A stretch of 64,000 nucleotides of DNA from Brienomyrus brachyistius (taxonomy: Eukaryota; Chordata; Actinopteri; Osteoglossiformes; Mormyridae): assembly GCF_023856365.1 (NCBI RefSeq), contig NC_064542.1:22725838-22789837 (forward strand). The letters are read 5' to 3'. Shown here in pieces: positions 1-11,700 of this stretch. The position numbers were made by a program, and so were the translations under genes. The notes beneath the pieces were generated by a model, which did not search any database, had not been told where the DNA came from, and saw only the letters and a list, made by a program, of their open reading frames with translations. Numbering within the stretch: position 1 is the first letter of the stretch; each line of letters begins with the position of its first letter.

Positions 1-944
1 TCTGCTTAGATGTCGTCTGCTCTGGAGAAGGAATGTCAGAGATTCCTGAGCTTGGAAAATTGTGGGATACCCGTAGGCCAATCAAACTTCACATATTTTG
101 TTTTTCATGGATCAGTTTCGGTTGTTATTTCCAGAAGAAATAATAAAACAAAGGGGTAGGTGGTTCCCCTTCCCTTTAGGGGGCACTAATTGCTCCTTGA
201 ATAATGAGCCTGTATACAAATCACAGATTTCGGAGGGGGGCGGGGGGTGGAATCTGAGATGCGTCTCACAGTCGTGACTTCCTGCTCTGCTGAAAACCGG
301 GTGTCAGTTATTACAGCTGATTGACCCATTGGCTGCAGACAGAGCAGGGAGGGAATGACCGCATCCACGGGCCCGGATCAGTGGAGCGGATCAGACTGGT
401 GCTTCCGCTGGATTATCGGAGGAGGCGGAGGACACGCATGTCACGGACCGTCAGCCATGCTGATCACTGTGAACAGCTACCAGTTTCTATTGTAATGTGG
501 CATGAAGGATGGGGATTAATCCCCCCCCTCCTCACATTTACAATGGCATAAAATGAGCCTCATTAATTAACTTTTTGAATCACTTGGCAATGAATCTACT
601 GCTCTGTGCTGTTTACAGTTAGGGCTTGAGTCTGCATGTGACAGATATCCTTTGCCCGAAAACATATGTAATGTTATATGCACACATACAGTGGTAGAAA
701 TGAGAGGAAGGTCAGCTATTGGCTGGACAACAGTCACATGACCACCACGGTCACATGATCACTGTCGGATTTCACTGTCCACCATTAAGTTCTCTAAGGA
801 GGTTGTCCTAAAGATGGTGTACAGATACGATAAAGGCACAGAATAGACACATTACAGCCCTTCCAGGTTTAATCAGGCAGAGAGGGACCCTAAAAGCAAA
901 TAAAATTTTGGGGGTGAAACGCCACACCCCACCTGGGGGTTCAT
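1..944. other. unique noncoding DNA
   Basis: No gene or repeat recognised. Reading frames are short and show no family resemblance. Two direct copies of GTCACATGA lie at 733-741 and 750-758; each holds a CACATG E-box core, which could be chance. A short G-rich stretch lies near 234-250. Confidence 0.5.
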
Positions 945-1023
945 ACCGGGGTGGGCAATCATATCTTGAGAGGGCCACCAGCATACACACTGGCCCTTTG
1001 CAGATATGACTGGCCACCCCTGG
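945..1023. mobile_element. fold-back MITE, hAT-like
   Basis: A near-palindrome of about 79 bp. The left arm starts CCGGGGTGGGCAATCATATC. The right arm, read in reverse complement, starts CCAGGGGTGGCCAGTCATAT. Both arms then continue into an AGGGCC block around a short centre. CAGGGGTGG-type ends are known from short hAT-derived repeats in vertebrates, so I infer a small non-autonomous hAT-like element. It has no coding capacity. I did not find a clear 8-bp target duplication. Confidence 0.6.
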
Positions 1024-2656
1024 TCCGGACCACGGTCTGCCAGCCACTGGCCATAGAGAAGAGCCGTTAGCCAATGATAATTATAGCAATGCCAAATGCG
1101 AGCTCGATGCAGCTGAAAACATCGGTGCTCCTTTCAGGCGTGCTGGGTTACGGTCAGTAAATAAAGCCTTGTTATCTCCAGAAAATCTCCCTGTGCCCAA
1201 AAGATGTCTGGCTGGATTTGGATGACAGGTGATGAAGATAAAACTCATGTGGGCTGTGTGTTTTTAAGGAAACGCAAAGGAGTGGGAGCAATGTCACTGT
1301 TTTTTGTGTGTGAAACTGGGTGAAGCGTTCAGAATGATAACGACTGATTCCATCCAGCTTGCAGACAATTAGTCCACCGTGCAATTAAAGAGTCGCTAGT
1401 TTTCACCTCCAAAAACACAAAAATGACACGTAAATCCATCCCCACCTGCTGCTTATCTCTAACCTGTGGGATTCAGAGAAATAGTTTCTCTTAAGGTTAC
1501 AAGCAGGAGATATTTCTGGTACCAAATCTATGCTGCCTAAATAAACCTGGGCCTTACTTTTAAATTTGATGATATTTTCACACAAGCCCGGCTTCTGGTG
1601 AATTATGAAACACTGAAATATGATATAAGGACAGAAAATTGACTCAATAGTGCACATGCATACAGGATCCATCTTTGCACAATGTTTGTACCAGAATGTT
1701 TTGATGGATAAGAGTGCTGTAATCACAGTAAATCCAGTTTTATAGGATTTCGCAAATGATTATTGTATTAATTTAGTAATGATGACCCAATCTTCTAAAA
1801 CCTCTTATGTTGACAAGTAGTGACAGAGTATTTCATCCTGCAAATAGATATCTTATTCAGAAAACGCCACCATCTCTGGCCTGTTGGCAGCAGGCTCCTC
1901 CTTCATCAGTGACGAGAGGAGATACAGGAGACAGAGTGTAGCCCTTTTTGCTCCAAGAAAAATCAATAGAGCTATTGACAATCAATGTCTGTTTTGCAGT
2001 TGTTTGGCAAAATGAGAACTGTGCTTTCAATTTTTTTATTTCCTTTTCCGGTTTTGCTGTTTTATCCACGCCTTGACCCCATCTTTTTGTAATGGGGTGT
2101 CCTCCACTTGACTTCTCGTTAACTACGTATTCACTCCGCTCCCAGTCAATGCCTGTAACAGCCAGACAGACGTCTGGGAGAGGGCGGAGCTTGTGGCGTC
2201 ACCTGACCCTACCTGAAAATGGGTTGGTATCAGCCTGATAGTCAGGGGGCGCCACTGAGATACGTCCGTCCCACTGTGATAGAGAGTTTTCTCTCCTCCT
2301 CCGGAGTTCCCATTTGGCGTCTGAACACGTTTACAGGGGGTGCATCCACCCCTGTAAATACAGGATTGGCAGTCATCACAGCAGAAATCCCTAAACAATC
2401 CTTACTCTCCCAAAAGTCATTACAAGACCTTTACCTGAGCAGAACTTTTTAATAGGTAACATTTTGAGGAGTTGTGTTTAAATGTCTTACAAGAAATCCT
2501 GCTGTGTCCTGGGAAAATCACGCTCATGTTCTGTAATAAGTTGTTTTCGAAAGCCTCCTTTTAAATGGGATTTTATTATCATCCGACGCTGCTTTCTTGT
2601 CCCACGTGGTCCGTGCTTTTCCTTGTTCAGTGACCACCCCCCACTGCCTCAACACC
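1024..2656. other. unique noncoding DNA
   Basis: AT-rich sequence without a recognised gene or repeat. The longest frame is 107 codons on the minus strand near 1403-1726; it is low in complexity and looks like chance. Confidence 0.45.
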
Positions 2657-2659
2657 CAG

Positions 2660-2850
2660 CCCCCCCCCCCCCCCCCCCCAACCATCGACCCGTGGTCTGG
2701 CTCCACTCAGAGTACCATGGCGATAATTAAGCTGGCCAGTGTGGTGCAATTAAAAATTGAAAGGATTTCATAATAAAATGAAAACCAATTACCGGTCACC
2801 TCTCAGGGCTGAAGATTGGTGGGGGGGGGGGTGAGTGGGGGGGGGGGGGG
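2660..2850. repeat. poly(C) and poly(G) tracts
   Basis: There is a run of 20 C at 2660-2679, then 11 G at 2821-2831 and 14 G at 2837-2850. They belong to a set of long poly(G:C) runs spread over the window. Such runs can form G-quadruplexes and are prone to length error in assemblies. Confidence 0.9.
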
Positions 2851-4035
2851 TTGGGTCTCCCCAGGGCCCTCTGCTTTTATCACTCTCCGATTAAGAATTG
2901 ATGATTAGGGCTAATTAATCTCAGATCTCAAGCTGCTTACATTTATTCTACTGTGATTTATGTTCAGGGCAAAAAAGTATGTCAGATGGCATAGGCTGTG
3001 TACCTGTACCGTATGTTGTGTATTTAAAATGTTTGTGAATATATGTCTTCCTAGCAAAGTTAATGTCTACTGCTGAAAAATGTCACAGAACCGAAACAGG
3101 AATATGTTAATTCCTTTATTTTATGTATAGCAAGTATTTCTCCTGGTCTCCACGATAGCATATGGGATGCCCCCCCCCCCCCCCCCAAGTAACAAACTGA
3201 CGGGCCTGTAGCCAGGCTCTCAAGCTGCCGGGTGTCACGGCTCTGAGCTGGCGCAGTGAGAGGGGGAGGGGAGGGGGGTGGGCTATGAAATGTGCATGGA
3301 TCAGCAGCGATGTTCCGTTATGGTCCCTTCATGCTCAATGTCCGCGTACAAATAATCGAAACAGCTACTCCTGCACATGGGGTGGGGGGGGGGGGTAGTC
3401 TGCATGCCTGGGTGTGGACTTATTTTGTTTGGGGGAGGGGGCAATTTTATAAATGAGGAGCAGTAGTCTTCATCACCACTCAAACCATCCATTTATACAG
3501 GACCCTAGAGGTTTGGGAGCCCCCTGTTTGCCATGAACAGTCATTACGTTGGGGGGGGGGAGTGACGTTTTCAGTGAAACAGCAAATCCGCCCCTGGGGG
3601 TGGGGGGAACAAGCAGGGAGATCAATACTGTCTTTTAACCAGCACCACCATTGTTCCTGAAAAGGATGCCCCCCAACTTCCTGTCTCCCTGTCTAGTTAG
3701 TTTCCCCAGTTCTGCCCTTGATTGATACGGCATATCGAAGCGCATGGATGACGAGGCTCAGGAAGCCAATGGCCAATGATAAATGAAGGCAGGACTGCAG
3801 GCTTTTGCAAACCACATAGACACTCCATGCAAGGAAAAGGTTCTGAGACTAACAGGTTTTCTGAACCATTCTGCATGCCTTTAATATAGATTAGAAAATA
3901 TGAAAATGCAGGTCGGAAGTGTGACTCTGTGTGTCGATGTGACATCGCGCCCATCAATAGCTCCCAGAAAAGGTCGAAATGCCCAACCCTCATGTCAGTT
4001 ATATTAAGAAAAGTAAATTATTTTATGCGCACGGT
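2851..4035. other. noncoding DNA with G/C runs
   Basis: No gene seen. A run of 17 C lies at 3170-3186 and shorter G runs lie near 3385 and 3551. The part at 2880-2960 is AT-rich with ATTA and TAATTAAT motifs and could be a regulatory block, but nothing here proves it. Confidence 0.45.
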
Positions 4036-4039
4036 GCAT

Positions 4040-4059
4040 GGCGGTGAGTCAGCACCGCC
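4040..4059 (+). promoter_or_regulatory. possible Maf/NF-E2 (MARE) site
   Basis: GTGAGTCAGCA at 4044-4054 matches the NF-E2/small-Maf half-site consensus RTGASTCAGCA at every position. It sits inside a small inverted repeat, GGCGGTG at 4040-4046 and CACCGCC at 4053-4059, in a locally CpG-containing block. The motif match is seen in the sequence; binding is inference only. An 11-bp site of this kind also arises by chance in tens of kilobases. Confidence 0.25.
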
Positions 4060-4510
4060 GCTGATGAATTCGACGACCCTCGGATAGACAGGCTCCGGGC
4101 TGCCTAGCGGGGCCGCGCCGTGACAAATGGACTTATTTACTCAGGTTCCGAGCTCCCGGATGCAGCGAGAGGGCCGCTAATTACTGAGAGGCACGTGGTG
4201 ATCAGAGGAAGGTGTGGCGATACCGGCATGCACCCTGGGGGAACAGCTACGCCTGGGTCAAATTGGGCTGGAGAGCCTGAAATGAAAGACAAACATACAC
4301 AGAGGCGAGAGTGTAATTTGGGGATCTGAGAACACGGTCAGCTGTCCATCTTAGAACATTTTTTTTCTGGGGGGGGGGGGGTATAACTGTGATTACCCTT
4401 ATCCATCAAAAGAAGATTCTGGTACAAATATTATGCAGAGATGGATCCTGTATCTATATATGTACTAAGACAATTTTTCATTTTTATATCTGGCACCGGC
4501 AGAGATGTCA
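4060..4510. other. noncoding DNA
   Basis: No gene recognised. The part to about 4210 is GC-richer with some CpG and a GCTAATTAC homeodomain-like motif. A run of G lies near 4371-4381. Confidence 0.4.
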
Positions 4511-4514
4511 CTAC

Positions 4515-4605
4515 TCTTCTGAGCGCTGGATTCAAACCAGAAACCTTCACATCATAGATAGATGGGCCTAACCTGCTAAGTCACACACCAGAGAACAGAC
4601 ATCCT
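4515..4605 (-). mobile_element. tRNA-derived SINE head, minus strand
   Basis: Read in reverse complement this begins GTGTGACTTAGCAGGTTAGG (A-box-like) and later has GGTTTCTGGTTTGAATCCAG (B-box-like). That is the internal RNA polymerase III promoter layout of a tRNA-derived SINE. The body to the left is too diverged to bound. It is a repeat relic, not a tRNA gene, because no cloverleaf can be drawn over it. Confidence 0.55.
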
Positions 4606-5679
4606 TAGTTTTTAAAGCTCTTAAGTTTGTGCCCCCCTGCTCTTTCTCATGCCCATGAGAACATGCCTTCTGATCTCTTTTTATAAGTTGATTTGATCTT
4701 TGCTATACCGGCTTTGCTTGCCTATGCTTTTCGCCTGTTTACTGGTTCTTGTCATCATATAACACTGAGTTCCCTTAGGTTGGCCCAGGATAAACCACAC
4801 CTGTACCCTGACAGCCAGTCCAGCTCTCAGCTCTGGCCCTTCAGCGACTCATTCCACTGTATCGGAATACTTAATACGGAATGCTTAAACCTGCTTTGTG
4901 CCCCCCCCCTCCCACCACCCCACCACCATTTTGTTATTCCCGACTCCCACCCCCAGATAAAAGTCCCTTCTCTCCCTCCTGTCCGCAGTCTGGTTCCTGT
5001 TCACTGTTCCTCCTGGAGAGAGAATTACCCCATTTTAAAAGCACTTTTTATCTTCATTCTTTTGCTGGTTCCTTTCTCTTGTGGTTTGTTCCTGATTTGT
5101 TTCAGTTTTTTTCTTTCAACGCATTTCCCACCATCCCATGTTCCCAAGGATGTACATCCGCAGCGTGTGCATTTAAGTGCACATGCAGCTGATTACGATT
5201 CCCGACTCTTGCGGATTTCCCTTTTGTAAATCATTCCCGGTAGAGACCACAGTTACACCCAGGGTTGTTTCCTTGAGCTGGGGTAGAATTTGTTTGGACC
5301 AGAAGTAAATCTGCAGCTCCAGGGGTAACTGAACTATGGATTAAGGCAAACGGGCCTGTAACTGCAGCTTTGCTTTTTTGTATATAAGATGAATCTGACT
5401 CGTTTCCAGTCTCCAGCATATTGAAGCAGCCTACACCTGCCGCAGGTATGCCAGGCTGTAATTATTATTTACAAACCCACGCACAGGCAGTCAGATATCC
5501 CTCTTTGTAATTAGAGTAATGATAAAATAACCAATGATGTTGCTTTAAAGTATGTCCAGGTGGGAGCGCCGTGCTACATGAGTTATGTCCCCAATAAACT
5601 CTGACCGTACAAGAGAGGCTGAATATATGAAATATTCCAGCCAAAAAAAAAAAACAACAAACAGCTCCAAGAATGGCCT
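4606..5679. other. noncoding DNA, pyrimidine-rich
   Basis: It holds a 178-codon open frame at 4693-5229. I do not accept this as a gene: the translation is a Pro/Ser/Leu/Phe-rich product of C+T-rich DNA and has no recognisable domain. Confidence 0.45.
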
Positions 5680-5970
5680 GTGTGTGTGGGGAGGGGGGGG
5701 GATTATGTTTATATTACATTATAGGGACCAAACCTATTATTTTTATTTTGGGGGGGGGATCATTTTTCAGGTCCCCACAAAGATCTGTGAGTGCAATCAA
5801 AATAGTAGAAATGCGAGGAGTGTTGTGGTTTGTTTGGTTACTTTTAGTTAAGGTTAGGGTTGGGTGGGGGGTAAGGTTAGGGCTGGGTGGGGGTTAAGGT
5901 TAGGGCTGGGTGGGGGTTAAGGTTAGGGCTGGGTAGGGGTTAAGGTTAGGGCTAGGTAGGGGTTAATGTT
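5680..5970 (+). repeat. GGTCCCCAC-type interspersed repeat, copy 1
   Basis: The segment with CAGGTCCCCACAAAGATCTG, then GCAATCAAAATAGTAGAAATG, GTTTGGTTAC and TTAAGGTTAGGG matches, in reverse complement and in the same order, the copies at 28440-28770 and 58130-58470. The family is clearly dispersed, but I cannot give it a class. It has no coding capacity. Its far end has expanded into a 23-bp tandem array. Confidence 0.75.
5848..5962 (+). repeat. 23-bp tandem array, about 5 units
   Basis: Units begin at 5848, 5871, 5894, 5917 and 5940. The unit reads TTAAGGTTAGGGCTGGGTGG plus three bases. It contains TTAGGG but is not a telomeric array. In the copy at 28440-28770 the same segment occurs once, followed by a second TTAAGG 23 bp on, so a short direct repeat already existed to start the expansion. 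Confidence 0.9.
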
Positions 5971-6524
5971 GCCTGATTTTACTCATTTCTGCGCCTCACA
6001 GTCTCACCTCTGCGCTACGACGCTCTCCAGGAACAAATTTACCTCCTGCGATTTACATTATCTGTTGCCATACGTTATTAGTCTTTTTCGGGCAAATGTT
6101 GTCAATTCAATTACCAGGTTTTTTTTTCAGTTAACAATGTTTAATGCTGCGGGTTTTGTAATGTCCTGACGTGTAACAGTAGGTGATACACTGTGGTAGT
6201 CTGGGCCTCTGGGCTCCAGTTGAGCTGCCTGACTGTCTGCAGCAGCAAAGTGGATTGTGGGTAAGGAGTCACGGCACGGAGAGTCCTGCTCCGAGTCCTT
6301 TTAGTGACTCTGCTGTGGTTCCTTCAGTAACATGTCTGAGCAGTCTGCTGCGCTGGTCAGACGGTGGTCTCCAGAAGGGGAATCCCTTAATCCCTTAAAT
6401 GTTAATAGATATTTCACAGACTAACAGGTACAGGCAGGCAATTTCCACTTAACCGTTTCCTCCTTATATTTTCTAACAGTCAGATTATGGAACAAACAAG
6501 CATATCTTAGTAGTGCAGATTGTT
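5971..6524. other. noncoding DNA
   Basis: No recognised gene, repeat or RNA. The reading frames of 60-70 codons have no family resemblance. Confidence 0.4.
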
Positions 6525-8725
6525 TTATTTCTATTTTCTGCCGCTTAACCAGGGCCGGGTCGCGGGATGCCCAGACCTCCCTCTCCCCAGTCATCCCCTC
6601 CAGCTCCCCCTGACAAAGGAGTCCTCAGGCTAACAGAGGGATCCCCGGACTCTCCTCCCAGTTGGCCTAAAGCATGTCCCCAGGGGGGCGTCCAGGAGAC
6701 CTCCTAGATAGATGCCCGAACCACCCAGGCTCCTTTCGATATGGAGAGCGGTGGCTGTACTCAGAGGTTCACCCAAACATCTGAGCTCCTCACTCCATCT
6801 CTACAGCTGAGCCCAGAAGAAACTCCTTTCTGCTGTATGTATCCATGATTCTTTTGCTAACTATCCAGAGCTTGTGACCATAGGTGAGGGTAGGAATGTA
6901 GATCGAGTGGTAAATTGGTAGCTTTGCCTTCCGGCTCAGCTCTCCTTTTACACACGACGGAATGGTACAGCATCCGTATGACTGCTGATGCTGCACAAAT
7001 CTGCCTGTCGATCTCTCGCTCCCTTCTTCTCTCACTCATGAACAAGACCCTGAGATCCTTAAACTCCTCCACTTGGGGTAGTAACTTATCACCAACCTGG
7101 ACACAGCAATCCACCCTTTTCCAGTTGCGACACATGACCTCAGATCTGTAAGTGCTGATCCTTCTTTTGGCTGCTTCATACTCAGTCGCAAACTGCCCCA
7201 GTCCATATCCTGCAAGTCACAGCTTGATGATGCCAACAGGACCTCACCTGCAAAAACCAAAGACATGATCCCGAGGTCACCGAACTGGACCCGCTCCACC
7301 CGTTGGCTAGAAATTCTGATCATAAAGTTTATAAACAGAATCAGTGACAATGGGCAGCCCTGGCGGCATCCAGCACCCACTGGGAATCAGTCTGACTTAC
7401 TGCTGCCAGACTGAACCAAAGTCCGCTCCACTCTGGTTATACAGGGACGTAATGGACCATAATGACACACCAGTTGAAAAATGCTGCCTTATGGAAGGTG
7501 TGACGTGGTAGAAAAAGGTTGGGAAGCACTGCTGTACTTCGTGCTCCCAAAGCACCTCGCAGGACCCTCCAAGGGACATAGTTGTATCCCTTTTTCAAGT
7601 CTACAGAACACATGTAGACTGACTTAGCAAACTCCCATGAACCCTCCAGTATCCTTGTGAGGGTAAAGAGCTGGTTCACATGTTCCATGACCAGGACGGA
7701 ATCCACATTGTTCTTTCTGAATTTGAAATTGACTCAATGGACGCACTCTCCTCTCCAGGACCCCGACATAGACCTTCCTAGGGGTGCTGAACGGTGTGAC
7801 CACCCTGAAGTTGGGGCACATCCTCCGGTCCCCTTTCTTAAAAATTGGGACCACCCTCCCCCCAGTCTGCCAATGCAAAGGCACTGTCCCCATCCTCCAC
7901 ACAATGTTGGAGAGGGGTGTTAAAAAAGACAACAAGAGCTTTCGGGAGTGAATCTCATTTATCCCCAGAACGTTACCACAGAAGTGTTTTTCACGACTTC
8001 ATTGACCTCAGGCCTAATTATGGATAAGTCCTCCTCTGAATCTCCTAACTCTACTTCCTCCAAAGATGGCTGACAGTGTAATTCAGGAGGTCCTCGAAGT
8101 ACTCCTTCCACCGCTTGATTTTATCCCTTTCAGGTCAACAGTTCTCCATCCCTGCTGTAAACAGCATGGGTAAAACCCTGCTTCCCGCTCCTTAATCTCC
8201 CGGCGGTGCCAAAATCTTCTTATGCCTTATCAAACTCCTCCCACATCTTAATTTTTGCTTCGGCGACTGCCAAAGCCGCATTCTGCTTGACCTGTCGGTA
8301 TTCAGGAGTCCCACAAGCTGACCAAACTCAGAAGTGCTCCTCCGTCAGCCTGACAGCTCCCTTTATCCACCAGCGGGTTTGGGGATTGACAGGCGTTAGC
8401 AGGTGAGCCCGACTATCTCTAGGCAGTATCTGTCTACCTCTCGCAGCAGCTCAGGCTCCTTTTCCGGCAGGGAGGCCATATTCCTTGTCCTAGAGCCTGC
8501 CGACGACGGTCTGCCGAGGTTCCACCCAATCTATAATGCATCTCGACCCCTAAAACCTCCCCTATAATTGGTGGCTCATAGGAGGGCAAACACATGTAAT
8601 TACTTCAGGCTATGTCCAGCAGGCCCCATGGGTAGAGGCCTGGCCCCCAGGTGCTCCCCTACTAGCCCCCTACCCACCCCAGGGCTTAGCTCTAGGGCGG
8701 TCTCTCCACTCCAGGTGGGGTGATA
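6525..8725 (-). mobile_element. Rex1/Babar-like LINE remnant (reverse transcriptase)
   Basis: On the minus strand, broken frames give pieces of a non-LTR reverse transcriptase in the right order. An upstream piece holds an FKKGDRR...C.NFR...RVRPLSQ block and CGFRPGHGT near 7690-7720. The motif A block SVDLKKGYNYVP follows, with its aspartate codon at 7599-7601. Then come motif B (CRQGCPLS, near 7345-7366) and the thumb region (EREIDRQ...ASAVIRMLY; ELSRKAKLPIYHSIYIPTLTYGH) near 6880-7040. This order and wording match the Rex1/Babar family common in teleosts. The element is dead: it has many frameshifts and stops, the catalytic motif FADD reads FAGE at 7243-7254, and a MITE interrupts it near 7.5 kb. 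The 5' part is truncated and diverged; the ends are estimates. Confidence 0.88.
7445..7533 (-). mobile_element. hAT-like MITE inserted in the LINE
   Basis: In reverse complement the segment begins CAGTGCTTCCCAACCTTTTT, a typical hAT-type end. It separates two parts of the LINE frame that should be contiguous: the block ending GALGAR and the block beginning SLYNQSG. The insertion is therefore younger than the LINE copy. Exact ends and target duplication are uncertain. Confidence 0.6.
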
Positions 8726-11700
8726 TGGTAATTTCTGTTACCTTTCATATGAGACTACATGAATTGCACTTTGGCCACTCAACTAGGACCACTGTGCCTT
8801 GGGATATGAGAGGTGCACAAACCCGTCCACTACATGTCAAATCATTTGAAAGGTCACAGACAGTTAGCTGTTTTAATTTTTTTTGTCCAGCAATGTTGGA
8901 GGGAATTTCAGCCACACTGGCAAAAATATATGTAAAGAAATACCTGTACTAAAATGGAACTTTCATAGCATGGTGCAAAAGCTGTATGGCATCGGTGCAA
9001 GGAATGTCACTGTCACTGTGTCAGTGTGCAGGCCAGATTCAGCAGCCCTGTCGTCTTCACAGGAGAAGCCAGGCATGTGGGTTTGCTGGTAAGACCCCAA
9101 CCCTATACCCTCTGCCCCATGGATACCCAGTCAGTGTTATTAGACTTTTATGCTTTCAGAGTCCATCCATCTTCCATCCACTTACCCAATACAGGAACGT
9201 GGACAGTCAGAAAGCCCATCTCAGGCAGAGCAAAGCCCCCCCCCCCCCCCGAAAATATGCTGCTTATTTGCAGGGGACACACATGCATGCAAACTATAAA
9301 ACATTGTACAATCTGCTGCAATAAACAATAGCTATATATGGAAAATAATAATCGATAAATGACACCATGGCCCTTCTTTGAATGATAGATGACTAACTCA
9401 ATAACACAATCACCAGCTTCAATATAACATCCTTAACAATATTGAACAGTTTTAAAGTTCAAATGCTTTTGTCTTAAAAGTTATAACGGTTTTATTGAGC
9501 AAAGAATATTGTTGGACATAAACTGTGCCTTCAGGTCCCACTGTAAGAGTGTTAAGGAAACACCATCATCTGAATGCGCAGATGTGCAGCTGAGTCACTT
9601 CTGCTGCTATTGCGTTACCTCGAGCTCATCAGCTTGGCGCGATTAGCGTGTGAACCTGACGCCTTCGATGAAACAGACATCTGGTTAGAAAGCAAGAACT
9701 GGCTTATCTTCCTGGGGATGTTTCACTGTATCACACAAACATCACTTAGCACTTAAAAAAATGTGTGGAACTGGGAACCAGCCAAACATATGGAGAGAAG
9801 CACCACTTCAGGCACAAGACAACACTAGCCTTCATATATATTTATTACGGTTATTGTTATTTAATATTTGTATACCGTGATCTCAGTGCATGTTCAGCAT
9901 GTTAGCGCTAATGCAAACCCAATGTATCCGCCATGACGGGTACTGAGTGCATGAGTTCGAAATGTTAGACACAGCGAAGCGAATCTCAGATAAATGTTAA
10001 CATACTGCCGCTGGCTGGTCAGGTTGCCTTTGCGTATTCCTCAGGTGAAACACTGCATATCTGATTTCCAACCCAGCAGAGGATCTATGTGTTCTTGGCT
10101 GCTTTGCAGAAAATTGGAGTTTGAGATAAATCAGCATATAAAGAGATTTCAATTGAGATATGAGCGAGCTGTATAGCCAAGATTTTTGGCTGATACGTTA
10201 CGCTGAGCAGAGGCCAGGACGACACGGAGTCGAGGTGTTATGGAGATCGCATCTCGAAGGTACTTGGAGATACCTTCAAGACTCTTTGGGGATTTATTTT
10301 TTAGATCCAAATCAGCCACTTGTTAGAGTCTGAACTACAGAGAATAGAGGGTCAAGCTTGTGGGTATTATCCCTGGATATTATCATGATCTAGGAGCAAC
10401 GAAAGACAAAAAAAAAAGAGACATCTTCCCTCACTCTTGGTTCACTTCCAATTACCATTGTTTCTAATTTGGAAAATAATTTAGAAAATTAGCTTAGTGC
10501 AGTTCATTTGTCAAACTTAACGCTCTAATTATGCCAAAGCGATGGATCCAGCTACTGTCTTCAGGCCCGAATTTTTCACTGATGCCGCTTTAGCTATGAA
10601 GAAAGAAAATGGCTTCCTAACCATATATCACTTTTAATGTCTATTTTAGGTTTATAGATTTTATAAAACTAATGGACATTGATTTATTCAATCTTCAAGT
10701 GGATGAGCCTGAGGTATGACCTTGAATCTCATCTGTATTGTACCTAAAAGTGCCTCATAAATGCAGGCTTCTCTACTTAAAATACAATAAGACGTCTTGA
10801 ATCATGTAGACAAATGGAAATGCAGAAAAATAGCCCATGGTAAGAAAAAGGTTCCCAGTATAGAGCAGTGTTACTGGATGAACTCCACTCCACGTTCTGC
10901 AATCTCCATTTTTAAGCAAATTTGTTAAGGAGCATGTTGTTTCCACAGGGTTTGACTTTCTGTTTTTAATTAGCACAGAATATTTCCTCTGGAATTTTAA
11001 ATAGTTTTGGGTAAGTTTACAAGTCTTGATTACTTTCGTTTTCCAGCACCCGTTAAATCCTGTTGTCTTATCACGCTTCGCTTTTAACACGTTATTAATG
11101 TAGCTCAGCCATCTTAATATGATGACCAGAGCTGCATAAAACACCCCAACACCTGCCTCCTCCCTTCTGAGACACGCCTGCCAGTCAGAGGTCTAAGGAG
11201 AGGATTAGGAACTTCTCTGAGCAGCCAATACACCTTATCGAGCACTCTGCCAGGAGCGTTTGTTATCTTGCACGTTGAGGAGAAGTTAGCACCACATGGA
11301 GAAGCCAGTCATTTCACAGAGCGTGCAAACCAGGACAAGATCACCGGAGGACTTAAAGCTGTCCTTCTCCAGAAGAATGATTAGATCTTCCAGTCACAAT
11401 CAGATTTCAGTCAGGCTCGACAGGCGATTCGCTAAGCTAACTGCCTGCTTGATCATGCTTTGTGGGCAACCGATGAAGGACCGCAGAAATATGGATCTTG
11501 TAAAATTATGTATCTTCAAAGCTTCTTCTCTGTGAACAAATCACAAGTTTGGACATTGTACATCCTGCTCTTGCTGTTCCGAGGTATTGCAACTGCTTGT
11601 GCTTAAATTTCCTCAGCCCTGCTTTGTAGATTATAGTTTTGATATTTAATAAATTCCCGCCTACTTCCTCTTGGTTGGGTTATTTTTGATGTCAGGGTAC

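Noticed and set aside
4693..5229. 178-codon plus-strand frame
   Set aside because: Pyrimidine-rich DNA gives a Pro/Ser/Leu/Phe-rich product. No domain, no splice or start context, and another frame is open over the same bases.
5848..5962. TTAGGG words suggesting an interstitial telomere array
   Set aside because: Spacing is 23 bp with other sequence between, and the segment belongs to a dispersed repeat.
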